A stretch of 64,000 nucleotides of DNA from Jatrophihabitans endophyticus. Its GTDB lineage: Bacteria; Actinomycetota; Actinomycetes; Mycobacteriales; Jatrophihabitantaceae. Every line of letters begins with the position of its first letter. Position 1 is the first letter of the stretch. The stretch covers positions 62,001 through 126,000 of the forward strand of contig NZ_FQVU01000006.1 of NCBI RefSeq assembly GCF_900129455.1, written 5' to 3'. The position numbers and the translations under genes are program-made. The notes under the pieces were generated by a model. That model did no database searches and was not told the DNA's origin. It worked only from the letters and a program-made list of their open reading frames with translations. This document shows, in pieces, positions 1 to 8,391 of this stretch.

Positions 1-1403
1 CACGGCGCCCCGATCGCCAACAGCGGGGACGCGGCGACCGGCAGCACGCTGCCGTCGTCGGCGAGCATGCCGAGCCCGTGGAGCCAGCTCTCGAACTCCG
101 GCGCCGGCCGCAGGCCCAGCGCGCTGCGGGCGTAGAGGGCGTCGTGGTAGCTCAGGCTCTGGTAGCCGAGCATGACGTCGTCCGCGCCGGGCACGGTGAT
201 GACGTACGTGCAGCCGGCGACGGCGAGCAGCGTCAGCAGCGAGTCCATGTCGTCGGAGTCGGCCTCGGCGTGGTTGGTGTAGCAGACGTCCACGCCCATG
301 GGCAGGCCGAGCAGCTTGCCGGTGAAGTGGTCCTCCAACCCGGCCCGGACGATCTGCTTGCCGTCGTAGAGGTACTCCGGGCCGATGAAGCCGACCACCG
401 TGTTGACGAGCAGCGGGTGCAGGTGGCGTGCCAGCCCGTACGCGCGGACCTCGAGCGTCTGCTGGTCGACCGCCGCGCCGCCGGTGCCCAGGTGCCCCCC
501 GGCGGACAGCGACGATCCCTGCCCGGTTTCGAAGTACATGACGTCCGCGCCGACCGTGCCGCGGTCGAGCGACAGCGCGGCCTCGCGCGCCTGCTCGAGA
601 AGCGCGAGGTCGACGCCGAACGCCGTGTTCGTGCCCTGCGTCCCCCCGATCGACTGGAAGACGAGATCGACGGGCGCCCCGGACTCGATGAGCTCCAGGG
701 TCGTGGTGACGTGCGCGAGCACGCAGGTCTGCGTCGGGATCGCGTACCGGGCGCGGACGTCGTCGAGCAGGTGCAGCAGCTCGGCCCCGGCCTCGGGGGA
801 GTCCGACGCCGGGTTGACGCCGATGACCGCGTCGCCGCAGCCGAGCAGCAGCCCGTCGAGGGTGGCCGCCGCGATGCCGCGCACGTCGTCGGTCGGGTGG
901 TTGGGCTGCAGCCGGGTCGACAGCCGGCCCGGCAGGCCGAGCGTGTCGCGGAACGCGGTGGTCACCTCGACGCGCCGCGCCACCGCGACGAGATCCTGGT
1001 TGCGCATGAGCTTGCTGACCGCGGCCGCCATCTCCGGCGTGACGCCCGGCGCGAGCGCGGCGAGCGTCCCGGCGGCGTCCGGCCGGGCGGCCACCGCGAG
1101 CAGGTGGTCGCGGAACTCGCCGACGGTCATGCCCGCGACGGGGGCGAAGGCGTCCCGGTCGTGGGTGTCCACGATCAGTCGCGTGATCTCGTCGTCCTCG
1201 TAGGGCACGACGAGGTCCTCGAGGAACGTCGCGAGCGGGACGTCGGCCAGGGCCCAGCGCGCCGCCGACCGCTCGGCCGCCGACCCGGCCGCGCAGCCGG
1301 CGAGCTCGTCGCCGGAGCGGGCCGGGCTCGCCTTGGCCAGCAGCTCGACGATGCCCTCGAAGCGGTACGAGTGACCGTTGAGCTGCTGGGTCCAGGTCGT
1401 CAT
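1..1403 (-). CDS. eutB: Ethanolamine ammonia-lyase large subunit, 3' end outside window
   Basis: This encodes the heavy chain of the adenosylcobalamin-dependent enzyme that splits ethanolamine into acetaldehyde and ammonia. The leftward frame starts at an ATG (1403-1401) and stays open for 467 codons to the window edge, close to the usual family length, so only the last residues should be missing. The translation carries stretches typical of EutB, such as KLMRNQDLV, LQPNHPTDDVRG, GCGDAVIGVNPASDS, GGTQGTNTAFGVD and DVCYTNHAEADSDDMD. The start overlaps the stop of the upstream permease as ATGA, so the two are translationally coupled. A light-chain gene (eutC) would be expected just beyond the left edge but cannot be seen. 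No microcompartment shell genes lie on the visible side. Confidence 0.93.
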   Translation of the reverse strand, partial: MTTWTQQLNGHSYRFEGIVELLAKASPARSGDELAGCAAGSAAERSAARWALADVPLATFLEDLVVPYEDDEITRLIVDTHDRDAFAPVAGMTVGEFRDHLLAVAARPDAAGTLAALAPGVTPEMAAAVSKLMRNQDLVAVARRVEVTTAFRDTLGLPGRLSTRLQPNHPTDDVRGIAAATLDGLLLGCGDAVIGVNPASDSPEAGAELLHLLDDVRARYAIPTQTCVLAHVTTTLELIESGAPVDLVFQSIGGTQGTNTAFGVDLALLEQAREAALSLDRGTVGADVMYFETGQGSSLSAGGHLGTGGAAVDQQTLEVRAYGLARHLHPLLVNTVVGFIGPEYLYDGKQIVRAGLEDHFTGKLLGLPMGVDVCYTNHAEADSDDMDSLLTLLAVAGCTYVITVPGADDVMLGYQSLSYHDALYARSALGLRPAPEFESWLHGLGMLADDGSVLPVAASPLLAIGAP

Positions 1404-2995
1404 ACCGCCGTAGTGTCCACCGCCGCGGGCTCGACCGCAGGGGGCGTCTCGAGGGTGGACTTCGGCCCGGTGAACCAGCGCTTCACCGACACGTGCCAGG
1501 CGATCTCGAGGACGACGAGCAGGCCGAACACCACGAGCGGGGTGTAGTTCACGAACTTCCACCCGAAGTTGTCGTACCAGGGCGCCCCGCCCGTCGAGGT
1601 CGGGAACATGGCGACGATCGACGTCACCACGATCTCGATCACGGCCAATGGCGCCATCCAGCGGTACTTGCGCCCGAGCGACCACCGGCCGACCTTGAAC
1701 GCGTCGCCCGCCCGCCAGCGGTAGTAGATGGGGATGGCGAAGGCGAGGTACAGCCCGACCACGCCGATCGAGACGACGGCGAAGAACGCGACCGGTACCG
1801 GCGCGCCGCCGATGTCGACCTTGACCAGCGCCGGCAGGGTGAGGATCACCGCGATGACGGCCGAGACGATCACGCCGGTGACGGGCACCCGGCTGGCGTT
1901 CAGCTTCGACAGGTGCCGCGCACCCGGCACCGCCCGGTCGCGGCTGAAGGCGAACATCATCCGCGACGTCGAGGTCATACAGGCGACCGTGCAGAAGAAC
2001 TGGCCGGCCGCGGAGATGATCAGCACGATGCCGCCCCAGTTGCTCGACAGCGCCTGGCTGAAGATGGCGATCGAACCGCCGCCGGCTGCGGTCACCTTGG
2101 CCTCGTCCTGCACCGCGAAGAGGAAGGCGAGCAGCAGGATCCAGCCACCGATCGCCGAGTAGAAGATCGACTGCCAGATGCCCTTGGCCGCCGCGTTCGC
2201 GGCCGACTTCGTCTCCTCGGAGAGATGCGCGGACGCGTCGTAGCCGGTGATCGTGTACTGCGTGAGGATGGCCGACAGCGGCAGCACCAGGAAGATGAAC
2301 CCGAGCCCGCTGGTGCTCCCGCCGAAGAAGCCGGTGTTGTTGACGGTGTGGGTGAAGACCGAGGCAACGCTGGCGTGGTGCGACGGCACGAAGACCAGGA
2401 TCAGGATCACCGCGGCGGCACCCGCGACGTGCCACCACACCGAGATGTTGTTCAGGATCGCGAGCAGGTGCGAGGAGAAGATGTTCACCGCCGCGGCGAT
2501 GGCCAGGACGATCACGAACTCGATGAACACCCGCGTCAGCGAGTAGTCGGCCGCCCACGAGTCGCTGTAGTTGCCGATCACGGTGTCGACGAACGTCGCG
2601 CAGCCGTAGGCGACGGACGCGTCGATCGCGAGCAGGCCGATGAGGTTGAGCCAGCCGGTGTAGTAGCCCGCCTTGGGGCCGCCGAGCTTCGAGGCCCACC
2701 AGTAGATGCCGCCCGACGTCGGCATCGCCGACACGAGCTCGGACATGCAGAACCCGATCACCAGGATGAGCAGGGCGACCACCGGCCAGCCCCAGGCGAT
2801 CGCGGCCGGGCCGCCGCCGTTCCAACCGAGGCCGAAGCTGGTGAAGCAGCCGGCCAGGATCGAGATGATCGAGAACGAGATGGCGAAGTTCGAGAACCCC
2901 GACCACGACCGGCTCAGCTCCTGCTTGTAGCCGAGCGCGGCCAGGGCGGCCTCGTCGTCGTCCAGTTCGTCGTGCGGTGCTGCGGTGGTCGACAC
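1400..2995 (-). CDS. APC-superfamily amino acid/amine permease, probable ethanolamine importer
   Basis: A 531-residue polytopic membrane protein with about twelve hydrophobic segments. The N-terminus (LGYKQELSRSWSGFSNFAIS, then a long helix) is the pattern of the GABA/choline-type branch of the amino acid-polyamine-organocation transporters. The GTG start at 2995 has a GAGGAAG ribosome site upstream. It overlaps eutB by four bases, which is the main reason to infer ethanolamine as substrate; sequence alone would allow other amines or amino acids. The next gene upstream (MoxR-like ATPase) is separated by a perfect inverted repeat, so this pair is probably its own transcription unit. Confidence 0.85.
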   Translation of the reverse strand: MSTTAAPHDELDDDEAALAALGYKQELSRSWSGFSNFAISFSIISILAGCFTSFGLGWNGGGPAAIAWGWPVVALLILVIGFCMSELVSAMPTSGGIYWWASKLGGPKAGYYTGWLNLIGLLAIDASVAYGCATFVDTVIGNYSDSWAADYSLTRVFIEFVIVLAIAAAVNIFSSHLLAILNNISVWWHVAGAAAVILILVFVPSHHASVASVFTHTVNNTGFFGGSTSGLGFIFLVLPLSAILTQYTITGYDASAHLSEETKSAANAAAKGIWQSIFYSAIGGWILLLAFLFAVQDEAKVTAAGGGSIAIFSQALSSNWGGIVLIISAAGQFFCTVACMTSTSRMMFAFSRDRAVPGARHLSKLNASRVPVTGVIVSAVIAVILTLPALVKVDIGGAPVPVAFFAVVSIGVVGLYLAFAIPIYYRWRAGDAFKVGRWSLGRKYRWMAPLAVIEIVVTSIVAMFPTSTGGAPWYDNFGWKFVNYTPLVVFGLLVVLEIAWHVSVKRWFTGPKSTLETPPAVEPAAVDTTAV

Positions 2996-3076
2996 GGGCG
3001 CTTCCTCGACTGTTGGCCGGCGGGACCGGTCAACTATCGAAGCGGGCGCTTACGTCCGCGTCACCGTCAGGTTTCG

Positions 3077-3110
3077 CCGGATGTCCGCTCGGACCGAAAC
3101 GGACATCCGG
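3077..3110 (-). terminator. Perfect 11-bp inverted repeat after the MoxR gene
   Basis: CCGGATGTCCG (3077-3087) and CGGACATCCGG (3100-3110) are exact reverse complements around a 12-base loop. On the minus strand the hairpin begins three bases after the stop of the MoxR-like gene, and it lies upstream of the permease operon. There is no T-tract, which is common for GC-rich actinobacterial terminators. An operator for the permease-eutB unit is the alternative. Confidence 0.5.
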
Positions 3111-3112
3111 TG

Positions 3113-4546
3113 TCAGGCGCCGTACACCGTCCGAGCGCCGTCGGAGTCTTTCGCCAGCCGACGGTTCAGGTACAGGCCCTCGAGCGCGAACTCGATCGCC
3201 GACGCCGCGACGCCGACCGCGGCCGGACCCTCACCGATGCTGTCGGGCTCCAGGCGGTCCAGCAGCTGCGAGAGGATCGGCACGGCGCCGACCTGGTCGA
3301 GCAGCTCCTGGGCCGACGTCGTGTCGCCCGTGGTCACCGTCCTGCCGTCGCCGAAGCCGTCCTGCAGCACCCGCAGGTCGAGCCCGGCCAGCCGGGAACG
3401 GAACGTCTCGATGATCGCGCGTCGCAGCAGGTGGTCGAGCACCTCGAACTCGCGGCCCTCGTCGGCGTCGTCGAACTCGACCTTGCCGCGGGACGCGGGC
3501 ACGACGGCGGGAAGGTCGCACACGCGGGCCACCGCGGCGCCCTCGTGCGTCACCGCGGCCCGGCGCACGGCCGCCGCCGCGACCGTCTCGACGGCCGCGA
3601 TGGCGAAGCGGGCCGAGACGCCGGAGCGCTGGTCGACCTGCGGCGCGTCGCGGACGTTGCGCGCGAAGCGGCCGACGACCTCGAGCAGGTGCGACGGCAC
3701 GAGCGGCGCCGCGTAGTCACCGGCCTCGGTGCCGTCCCACAGCACCGCGGCCTCCTGCGCGATGAGGGTCAGCTCGTCGCTGAGCTCGAGCGGGTAGTGC
3801 GTACGCACCTCGGCACCGAAACGGTCCTTGAGCGGCGTGATGATGCGGCCGCGGTTGGTGTAGTCCTCGGGGTTCGCGCTCGCGACCACGAGCAGGTCGA
3901 GCGGCAGCCGCAGCTGGTACCCCCGCACCTGGATGTCGCGCTCCTCGAGCACGTTGAGCAGCGCGACCTGGATGCGTTCGGCGAGGTCGGGCAGCTCGTT
4001 GATCGCGAAGATGCCGCGATTGGTACGGGGGACGAGGCCGTAGTGCACGGTCTCCGGGTCGCCGAGCGTGCGCCCCTCGGCCACCTTGATGGGGTCGATG
4101 TCGCCGATGAGGTCGCCGACGCTGGTGTCGGGCGTCGCGAGCTTCTCGCCGAAGCGTTCGCTGCGGTGGCGCCACTCGATCGCGGCGAGATCGCCCTCGC
4201 TGGCCAGCAGGTTCTGGCAGCGTGCGCAGATGGGCGAGTACGGGTGGTCGTTGATCTCGCAGCCGGCCACCACCGGCGTCCACTCGTCGAGCAGGCCCTG
4301 CAGTGTGCGGATGAGGCGGGTCTTGCCCTGGCCGCGCTCGCCGAGCAGCACGAGGTCGTGCCCGGCGAGCAGCGCGCGCTCGACCTCGGGCACGACGGTG
4401 TCCTCGAAGCCGACGATGCCCGGCAACGAGGGTTCGCCGGCGGCGAGGCGGGCGATGAGGTTCTGGCGGATCTCGGTCTTGACGGAACGCTGGACGTGGC
4501 CGGCGGCACGCAGGTCGGCGACGGTCGCGATGGACGGTGCAGTCAC
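3113..4546 (-). CDS. MoxR/ChlI-type AAA+ ATPase
   Basis: A 477-residue ATPase related to magnesium chelatase subunit I and MoxR chaperones, which remodel partner proteins using ATP. The Walker A motif GERGQGKT is at residues 69-76, a Walker B-like GIFAINELPDL follows, and ANPEDYTNRG matches the sensor region. Cysteines 96, 107 and 110 (CXXC at the last pair) sit between the Walker motifs and may bind a metal. The GTG at 4546 is preferred because TACTTT lies seven bases upstream and a longer reading would run into the divergent AsnC gene. The usual von Willebrand A-domain partner is not adjacent, so its client is unknown. Confidence 0.85.
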   Translation of the reverse strand: MTAPSIATVADLRAAGHVQRSVKTEIRQNLIARLAAGEPSLPGIVGFEDTVVPEVERALLAGHDLVLLGERGQGKTRLIRTLQGLLDEWTPVVAGCEINDHPYSPICARCQNLLASEGDLAAIEWRHRSERFGEKLATPDTSVGDLIGDIDPIKVAEGRTLGDPETVHYGLVPRTNRGIFAINELPDLAERIQVALLNVLEERDIQVRGYQLRLPLDLLVVASANPEDYTNRGRIITPLKDRFGAEVRTHYPLELSDELTLIAQEAAVLWDGTEAGDYAAPLVPSHLLEVVGRFARNVRDAPQVDQRSGVSARFAIAAVETVAAAAVRRAAVTHEGAAVARVCDLPAVVPASRGKVEFDDADEGREFEVLDHLLRRAIIETFRSRLAGLDLRVLQDGFGDGRTVTTGDTTSAQELLDQVGAVPILSQLLDRLEPDSIGEGPAAVGVAASAIEFALEGLYLNRRLAKDSDGARTVYGA

Positions 4547-4553
4547 CCGATCG

Positions 4554-4559
4554 AAAGTA
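4554..4559 (-). promoter_or_regulatory. -10 element TACTTT for the MoxR-like gene
   Basis: TACTTT on the minus strand is followed by seven bases and then the GTG at 4546, the spacing of a leaderless actinobacterial transcript. No good Shine-Dalgarno sequence is present, which agrees with this reading. Confidence 0.5.
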
Positions 4560-4592
4560 CGTCGCCGGGCGCCGCCGTGCCACGCTGGCAGC

Positions 4593-5057
4593 ATGGCGCG
4601 CGCGACCGAGGGCATCGACGAGCTCGACTCGCGGCTGTTGCGCCTGCTCGCCGAGGCCCCGCGGGTGGGCGTGCTGGAGATGTCGCGACGGCTCGGGGTC
4701 GCCCGCGCGACGGTGCAGGCGCGGCTCGACCGTCTCGTCGAGCGCGGGGTGATCGCGACGTTCGCCCCGGTCGTCGACCCGGTGGCGCTCGGCTACACCG
4801 TGACGGCGTACGCGACGCTCGAGATCAGCCAGGGCCGGGGCCGGGACGTGCTCGAGCACCTCCGCGCGATCCCGCAGGTGCTCGAGGTGCACACGATCAC
4901 CGGTCGCGGCGACATGCTGTGCCGCGTCGTGGCGCGCTCCAACGACGACCTGCAGGCCGTGCTGGACCGGGTGACCGAGTTCCCCGACATCGTCCGGACG
5001 TCCTCGGTCATCGCGCTGTCCAACCCGGTCCCGTACCGGGTGCTGCCGCTGATCTGA
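4593..5057 (+). CDS. Lrp/AsnC-family transcriptional regulator
   Basis: A 154-residue protein with an N-terminal winged helix-turn-helix (about residues 9-60; LDSRLLRLLAEAPRVGVLEM, then RATVQARLDRL) followed by the RAM ligand-binding domain (VLEVHTITGRGDMLCRV). Members sense amino acids or related metabolites as octamers. It is divergent from the MoxR-like ATPase, with 46 bases between the start codons, so it may control that gene and itself. It converges with greA, 12 bases away. The effector cannot be told from the sequence. Confidence 0.9.
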   Translation: MARATEGIDELDSRLLRLLAEAPRVGVLEMSRRLGVARATVQARLDRLVERGVIATFAPVVDPVALGYTVTAYATLEISQGRGRDVLEHLRAIPQVLEVHTITGRGDMLCRVVARSNDDLQAVLDRVTEFPDIVRTSSVIALSNPVPYRVLPLI

Positions 5058-5069
5058 GCGCGGCGACGG

Positions 5070-5567
5070 TCAGCCGGCGAACGGCTTCGCGTCGACGAGC
5101 GTGACCTTCATGGTCTTGCCGTTCGGGGTCTCGTACTCGGCGGTCTCGCCCTCGCGCTTGCCGGTGAGGGCCTGCCCGAGCGGCGATGCCGAGGAGTACA
5201 CCTCGACGCCCGCGGTGTCGGCCTCCTCGCGGGAGCCGATGAGGAAGCTCTCCTCCTCGTCGTCGCCGTCGAAGCGGACGGTGACGAACATGCCCGGCCC
5301 GGCGACGCCGTCGCTGACCGGCGCCTCGCCGACCTTGGCGGTGCGCAGCAGCGACTGCAGCTGCACGATGCGGCCCTCCTGCTTGCCCTGCTCCTCGCGG
5401 GCCGCGTGGTAGCCGCCGTTCTCCTTGAGGTCGCCCTCCTCGCGCCGGTCGTTGATCTCCTGCGCCATCGCCGGGCGGTTCGCGATCAGCTCCGCCAGCT
5501 CCTTCGACAGGCGGTCGTAGGCCTCCTGCGTCAGGAAGGTCACGTTCGCGTCGTCGGTGGTGGACAC
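5070..5567 (-). CDS. greA: Transcription elongation factor GreA
   Basis: GreA enters the RNA polymerase secondary channel and stimulates cleavage of backtracked RNA. The 165-residue protein has the N-terminal coiled coil (with [16 protein letters not shown], containing the acidic tip) and the C-terminal FKBP-like domain ending in the [14 protein letters not shown] region. The GTG start at 5567 is preceded by TGGAG eight bases away. It is divergent from mca, the same pairing as greA and mca in mycobacteria. Confidence 0.97.
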   Translation of the reverse strand: MSTTDDANVTFLTQEAYDRLSKELAELIANRPAMAQEINDRREEGDLKENGGYHAAREEQGKQEGRIVQLQSLLRTAKVGEAPVSDGVAGPGMFVTVRFDGDDEEESFLIGSREEADTAGVEVYSSASPLGQALTGKREGETAEYETPNGKTMKVTLVDAKPFAG

Positions 5568-5699
5568 AGCGGTACTCCAGGGGTCGGTCGGCAGGTCGTC
5601 GGGTTGACGACGGGGTCGTTGCCCATTTGTGCGAAGCCACGAACGTAACATCGCCGGCCGGTGGCTGGCATGTTTTCCGGGCTCGGGGAGAATGGCGGG

Positions 5700-6602
5700 G
5701 TGTCCCACGCAACCTCCGACGGCCGCCTGCGGCTGATGGCCGTCCACGCCCACCCGGACGACGAGTCGAGCAAGGGCGCGGCGACCATGGCGCGCTACGT
5801 CGACGAGGGGGTCGACGTCCTCGTCGTCACCTGCACCGGCGGTGAGCGCGGCAGCATCCTCAACCCCGCGCTCAAGGGTCGCGCCGACATCGAGGCCGGC
5901 ATGGCCGACATCCGCCGGGCGGAGATGGCCAAGGCGCGCGAGATCCTCGGGGTGCGCCAGCACTGGCTCGGCTTCGTCGACTCCGGCCTGCCCGAGGGGG
6001 ACCCGCTGCCGCCGCTGCCCGAGGGCTGCTTCGCCCTCGAGCCCCTCGACGTCGCCACCGAGCGCCTGGTGCGCGAGGTGCGCGAGTTCCGTCCGCACGT
6101 CATGACCACGTACGACGAGCGTGGCGGCTACCCGCACCCCGACCACATCCGCTGCCACGAGATCTCGGTGGCGGCCTTCGACGCCGCGGGCGACCCCGAT
6201 CGCTTTCCCGACGCGGGGGAGCCGTGGCAGCCGCTCAAGCTCTACTACGACGTCGGCTTCTCCAAGGAGCGCACGAGCGCGTTGCACGACGCGCTGATCG
6301 CCAAGGGTCTCGAGTCGCCGTTCGAGGAGTGGTTCAAGCGCCGCGAGCAGTGGGGCGACAAGATCCGCGTCCCCAAGATCACCACGCAGGTGCCGGTGGC
6401 GCCGTGGTTCGACCGCCGTGACGCCGCCCTGCTGGCGCACGAGACGCAGGTCGACCCGCAGGGCTGGTTCTTCAAGATCTCGCGCGAGTTCCAGGCCGAG
6501 ATCTGGCCCACCGAGGACTTCGAGCTCGCCCGGTCGCTCGTCGACTCGGCGATCCCCGAGGACGATCTGTTCGCCGGCATCCGCGACGGGGCGGCATCGT
6601 GA
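5700..6602 (+). CDS. mca: Mycothiol S-conjugate amidase
   Basis: Mca hydrolyses mycothiol S-conjugates, releasing mercapturic acids for export and recycling GlcN-inositol; it marks a mycothiol-using actinobacterium. The 300-residue protein has the zinc-binding HPDDE at residues 18-22 and HPDH at 146-149 of the LmbE/PIG-L deacetylase fold. The Mca rather than MshB assignment rests on length and on [14 protein letters not shown] and the [10 protein letters not shown]-terminal region. The GTG at 5700 is chosen because GGGGAG lies about eight bases upstream; two upstream ATGs (5661, 5670) lack this. It overlaps the next gene as GTGA. Confidence 0.95.
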   Translation: MSHATSDGRLRLMAVHAHPDDESSKGAATMARYVDEGVDVLVVTCTGGERGSILNPALKGRADIEAGMADIRRAEMAKAREILGVRQHWLGFVDSGLPEGDPLPPLPEGCFALEPLDVATERLVREVREFRPHVMTTYDERGGYPHPDHIRCHEISVAAFDAAGDPDRFPDAGEPWQPLKLYYDVGFSKERTSALHDALIAKGLESPFEEWFKRREQWGDKIRVPKITTQVPVAPWFDRRDAALLAHETQVDPQGWFFKISREFQAEIWPTEDFELARSLVDSAIPEDDLFAGIRDGAAS

Positions 6603-6835
6603 CCGTCGAGCTCGCCACCGTGCTCGCCAGGACCGGCGAGGGCGCGAAGGCGGGCCCGATCGGGCTCGCCGTCATCCTGCTGCTCTGCATCGTCTGCTAC
6701 TTCCTGTTCAAGTCGATGAGCAAGCACATGCGCAACGTGCGCGAGAACTTCCCGCGCGACGACGCCCCGGCGGGCACGGGCGACGGCACCGCCGCGGGCG
6801 GTGACGACCCCGCCCCGGAGCGGGCGCAGCCGTAG
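6599..6835 (+). CDS. Small single-pass membrane protein of the mca operon
   Basis: A 78-residue protein with one hydrophobic segment (about residues 19-36, [19 protein letters not shown]), a short basic stretch and a charged Gly/Asp/Pro-rich tail. Its GTG start overlaps the mca stop. A small membrane gene directly after mca is a conserved actinobacterial arrangement (Rv1083 position in M. tuberculosis). Function unknown; the coupling suggests a role with Mca at the membrane. Confidence 0.8.
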   Translation: MTVELATVLARTGEGAKAGPIGLAVILLLCIVCYFLFKSMSKHMRNVRENFPRDDAPAGTGDGTAAGGDDPAPERAQP

Positions 6836-6915
6836 CGCCGTCGTTGCCCGGCGCGCCTGCGGGCGGGCCGGTGTGACCGCCCTCGCACAACTCGCAAATC
6901 GGACTCCGCCTGCGG

Positions 6916-6934
6916 TTAGGTAAGCCTTGCCTAA
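6916..6934 (+). promoter_or_regulatory. Iron box (DtxR/IdeR/DmdR-type operator)
   Basis: TTAGGTAAGCCTTGCCTAA is a 19-base near-palindrome matching the actinobacterial iron box (TTAGGTTAGGCTAACCTAA) at most positions. It lies 21 bases before desA, where an Fe-loaded repressor would block transcription, so the siderophore operon should be switched on by iron starvation. Confidence 0.9.
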
Positions 6935-6954
6935 CGAAGGGAAGAGTCAGAGTC

Positions 6955-8391
6955 ATGAGTTCGCAGCCCGCCCCCCTGCTCGACGGCACGGCCGCGACGG
7001 CCTACGCCGCCGCGATCACCGCCGCCCGCGACGAGGTCGTGACCCGGCTGCAGACCGTCGAGCGGCCCTTCACCGGCGTCGCGGCCGCCGAGCTGCGCAA
7101 GCGCATCGCCGACGTCGACCTCGACGCGCCGCTGTCGAGCAGCGCGGCCGTGCTGGCCGAGGTCGGTGAGCTCTACCTGCACGATGCGGTGTGGTTCCAC
7201 CATCCGCGCTACCTGGCCCACCTCAACTGCCCGGTCGCGGTGCCCGCCGTGGCCGCCGACGTGCTCGCCTCGGCGGTGAACTCCTCGCTCGACACCTGGG
7301 ACCAGAGCGCCGGTGCCACCTACATCGAGCGGCGCCTCGTCGGGTGGACGGCGGCCCGGCTCGGCCTCGGGGACCGTGCCGACGGGGTGTTCACCAGCGG
7401 CGGCTCGCAGTCCAACCTGCAGGCGCTGCTGATCGCGCGGGAGAACGCAGGCGGGACCGACCTCTCGCGGCTCCGGGTCCTGGTCTCGGCCGACGGCCAC
7501 TTCAGCGTCGCCAAGTCGGCGCGGCTGCTCGGCCTCGGCCCGGACGCCGTCGTCGAGGTTGCGGTCGACGAAGGCCACCGCATGCGTCCCGACGACCTCG
7601 AACGCCGGCTCCTGGACCTCCGCGCGTACGGGCTCGTGCCGATGGCGGTCGTGGCGACCGCCGGCACGACCGACTTCGGCGCCATCGACCCGCTCGCCGA
7701 CGTCGCGGCGGTCGCGCACCGGCACGCGACCTGGCTGCACGTCGACGCCGCGTACGGCGGGGGGCTGCTGACCTCGACGCGGCACCGCGACCTGCTCGCG
7801 GGCATCGAGGCCGCCGACTCGGTCACCGTCGACTACCACAAGACGTTCTTCCAGCCCGTCGCCTCGAGCGTGGTGCTCGTGCGTGACGCGGTGACGCTGC
7901 GCCACGTCGCGTGGCACGCCGACTACCTCAACCCGGCCGATGCCGACCCCGACGACCGTCCCAACCAGGTGGACAAGAGCCTGCAGACGACGCGCCGCTT
8001 CGACGCGCTCAAGCTGTGGTGCACGCTGCGCGAGCTCGGCCCCGACCGCATCGGCGCGATGCTCGACACGGTGGTGGATCTCGCGACCGCCACCGGCGAG
8101 CTGCTGGCCGACGATCCCGACTTCGCGCTCGCGGCCGTGCCGTCGCTGTCGACCGTCGTCTTCCGCTACACGCGCGACGGGGTGCCCGACGCGGTGCTGG
8201 ACGACGTGAACACCGCGGCGCGGGCGGCGCTGCTCGCCTCCGGCGAGGGGGTCGTCGCCTCGACCACGGTGGCCGGCCGGGTCCACCTCAAGGTCACCCT
8301 GCTGAACCCGGCGACGTCGCTCGACGACGTCCGCTTCGTGGTCGACCGGTTGCGGGAGTACGCCGCCGACGAGTTGGCGGTGGCGGCATGA
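6955..8391 (+). CDS. desA: Siderophore diamine-forming decarboxylase (DesA-type, PLP-dependent)
   Basis: First enzyme of desferrioxamine-type siderophore synthesis: decarboxylation of lysine to cadaverine (or ornithine to putrescine). The 478-residue protein is a group II pyridoxal-phosphate decarboxylase with FTSGGSQSN (phosphate binding), LHVDAAYGG (Asp and Ala-rich strand) and the Schiff-base lysine at about residue 296 in DYHKTFFQP. It leads a four-gene operon behind the iron box and overlaps desB as ATGA. Confidence 0.93.
   Translation: MSSQPAPLLDGTAATAYAAAITAARDEVVTRLQTVERPFTGVAAAELRKRIADVDLDAPLSSSAAVLAEVGELYLHDAVWFHHPRYLAHLNCPVAVPAVAADVLASAVNSSLDTWDQSAGATYIERRLVGWTAARLGLGDRADGVFTSGGSQSNLQALLIARENAGGTDLSRLRVLVSADGHFSVAKSARLLGLGPDAVVEVAVDEGHRMRPDDLERRLLDLRAYGLVPMAVVATAGTTDFGAIDPLADVAAVAHRHATWLHVDAAYGGGLLTSTRHRDLLAGIEAADSVTVDYHKTFFQPVASSVVLVRDAVTLRHVAWHADYLNPADADPDDRPNQVDKSLQTTRRFDALKLWCTLRELGPDRIGAMLDTVVDLATATGELLADDPDFALAAVPSLSTVVFRYTRDGVPDAVLDDVNTAARAALLASGEGVVASTTVAGRVHLKVTLLNPATSLDDVRFVVDRLREYAADELAVAA

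Noticed and set aside
78-1547. Long rightward open frame of 489 codons opposite eutB
   Set aside because: It is the antisense shadow of a clear EutB reading; composition is Arg/Val/Asp-heavy with no domain, as expected in GC-rich DNA.
1493-5104. 1203-codon rightward open frame
   Set aside because: It runs antisense through the permease, the MoxR ATPase and part of greA-side sequence, all of which have recognisable proteins on the other strand or frame.
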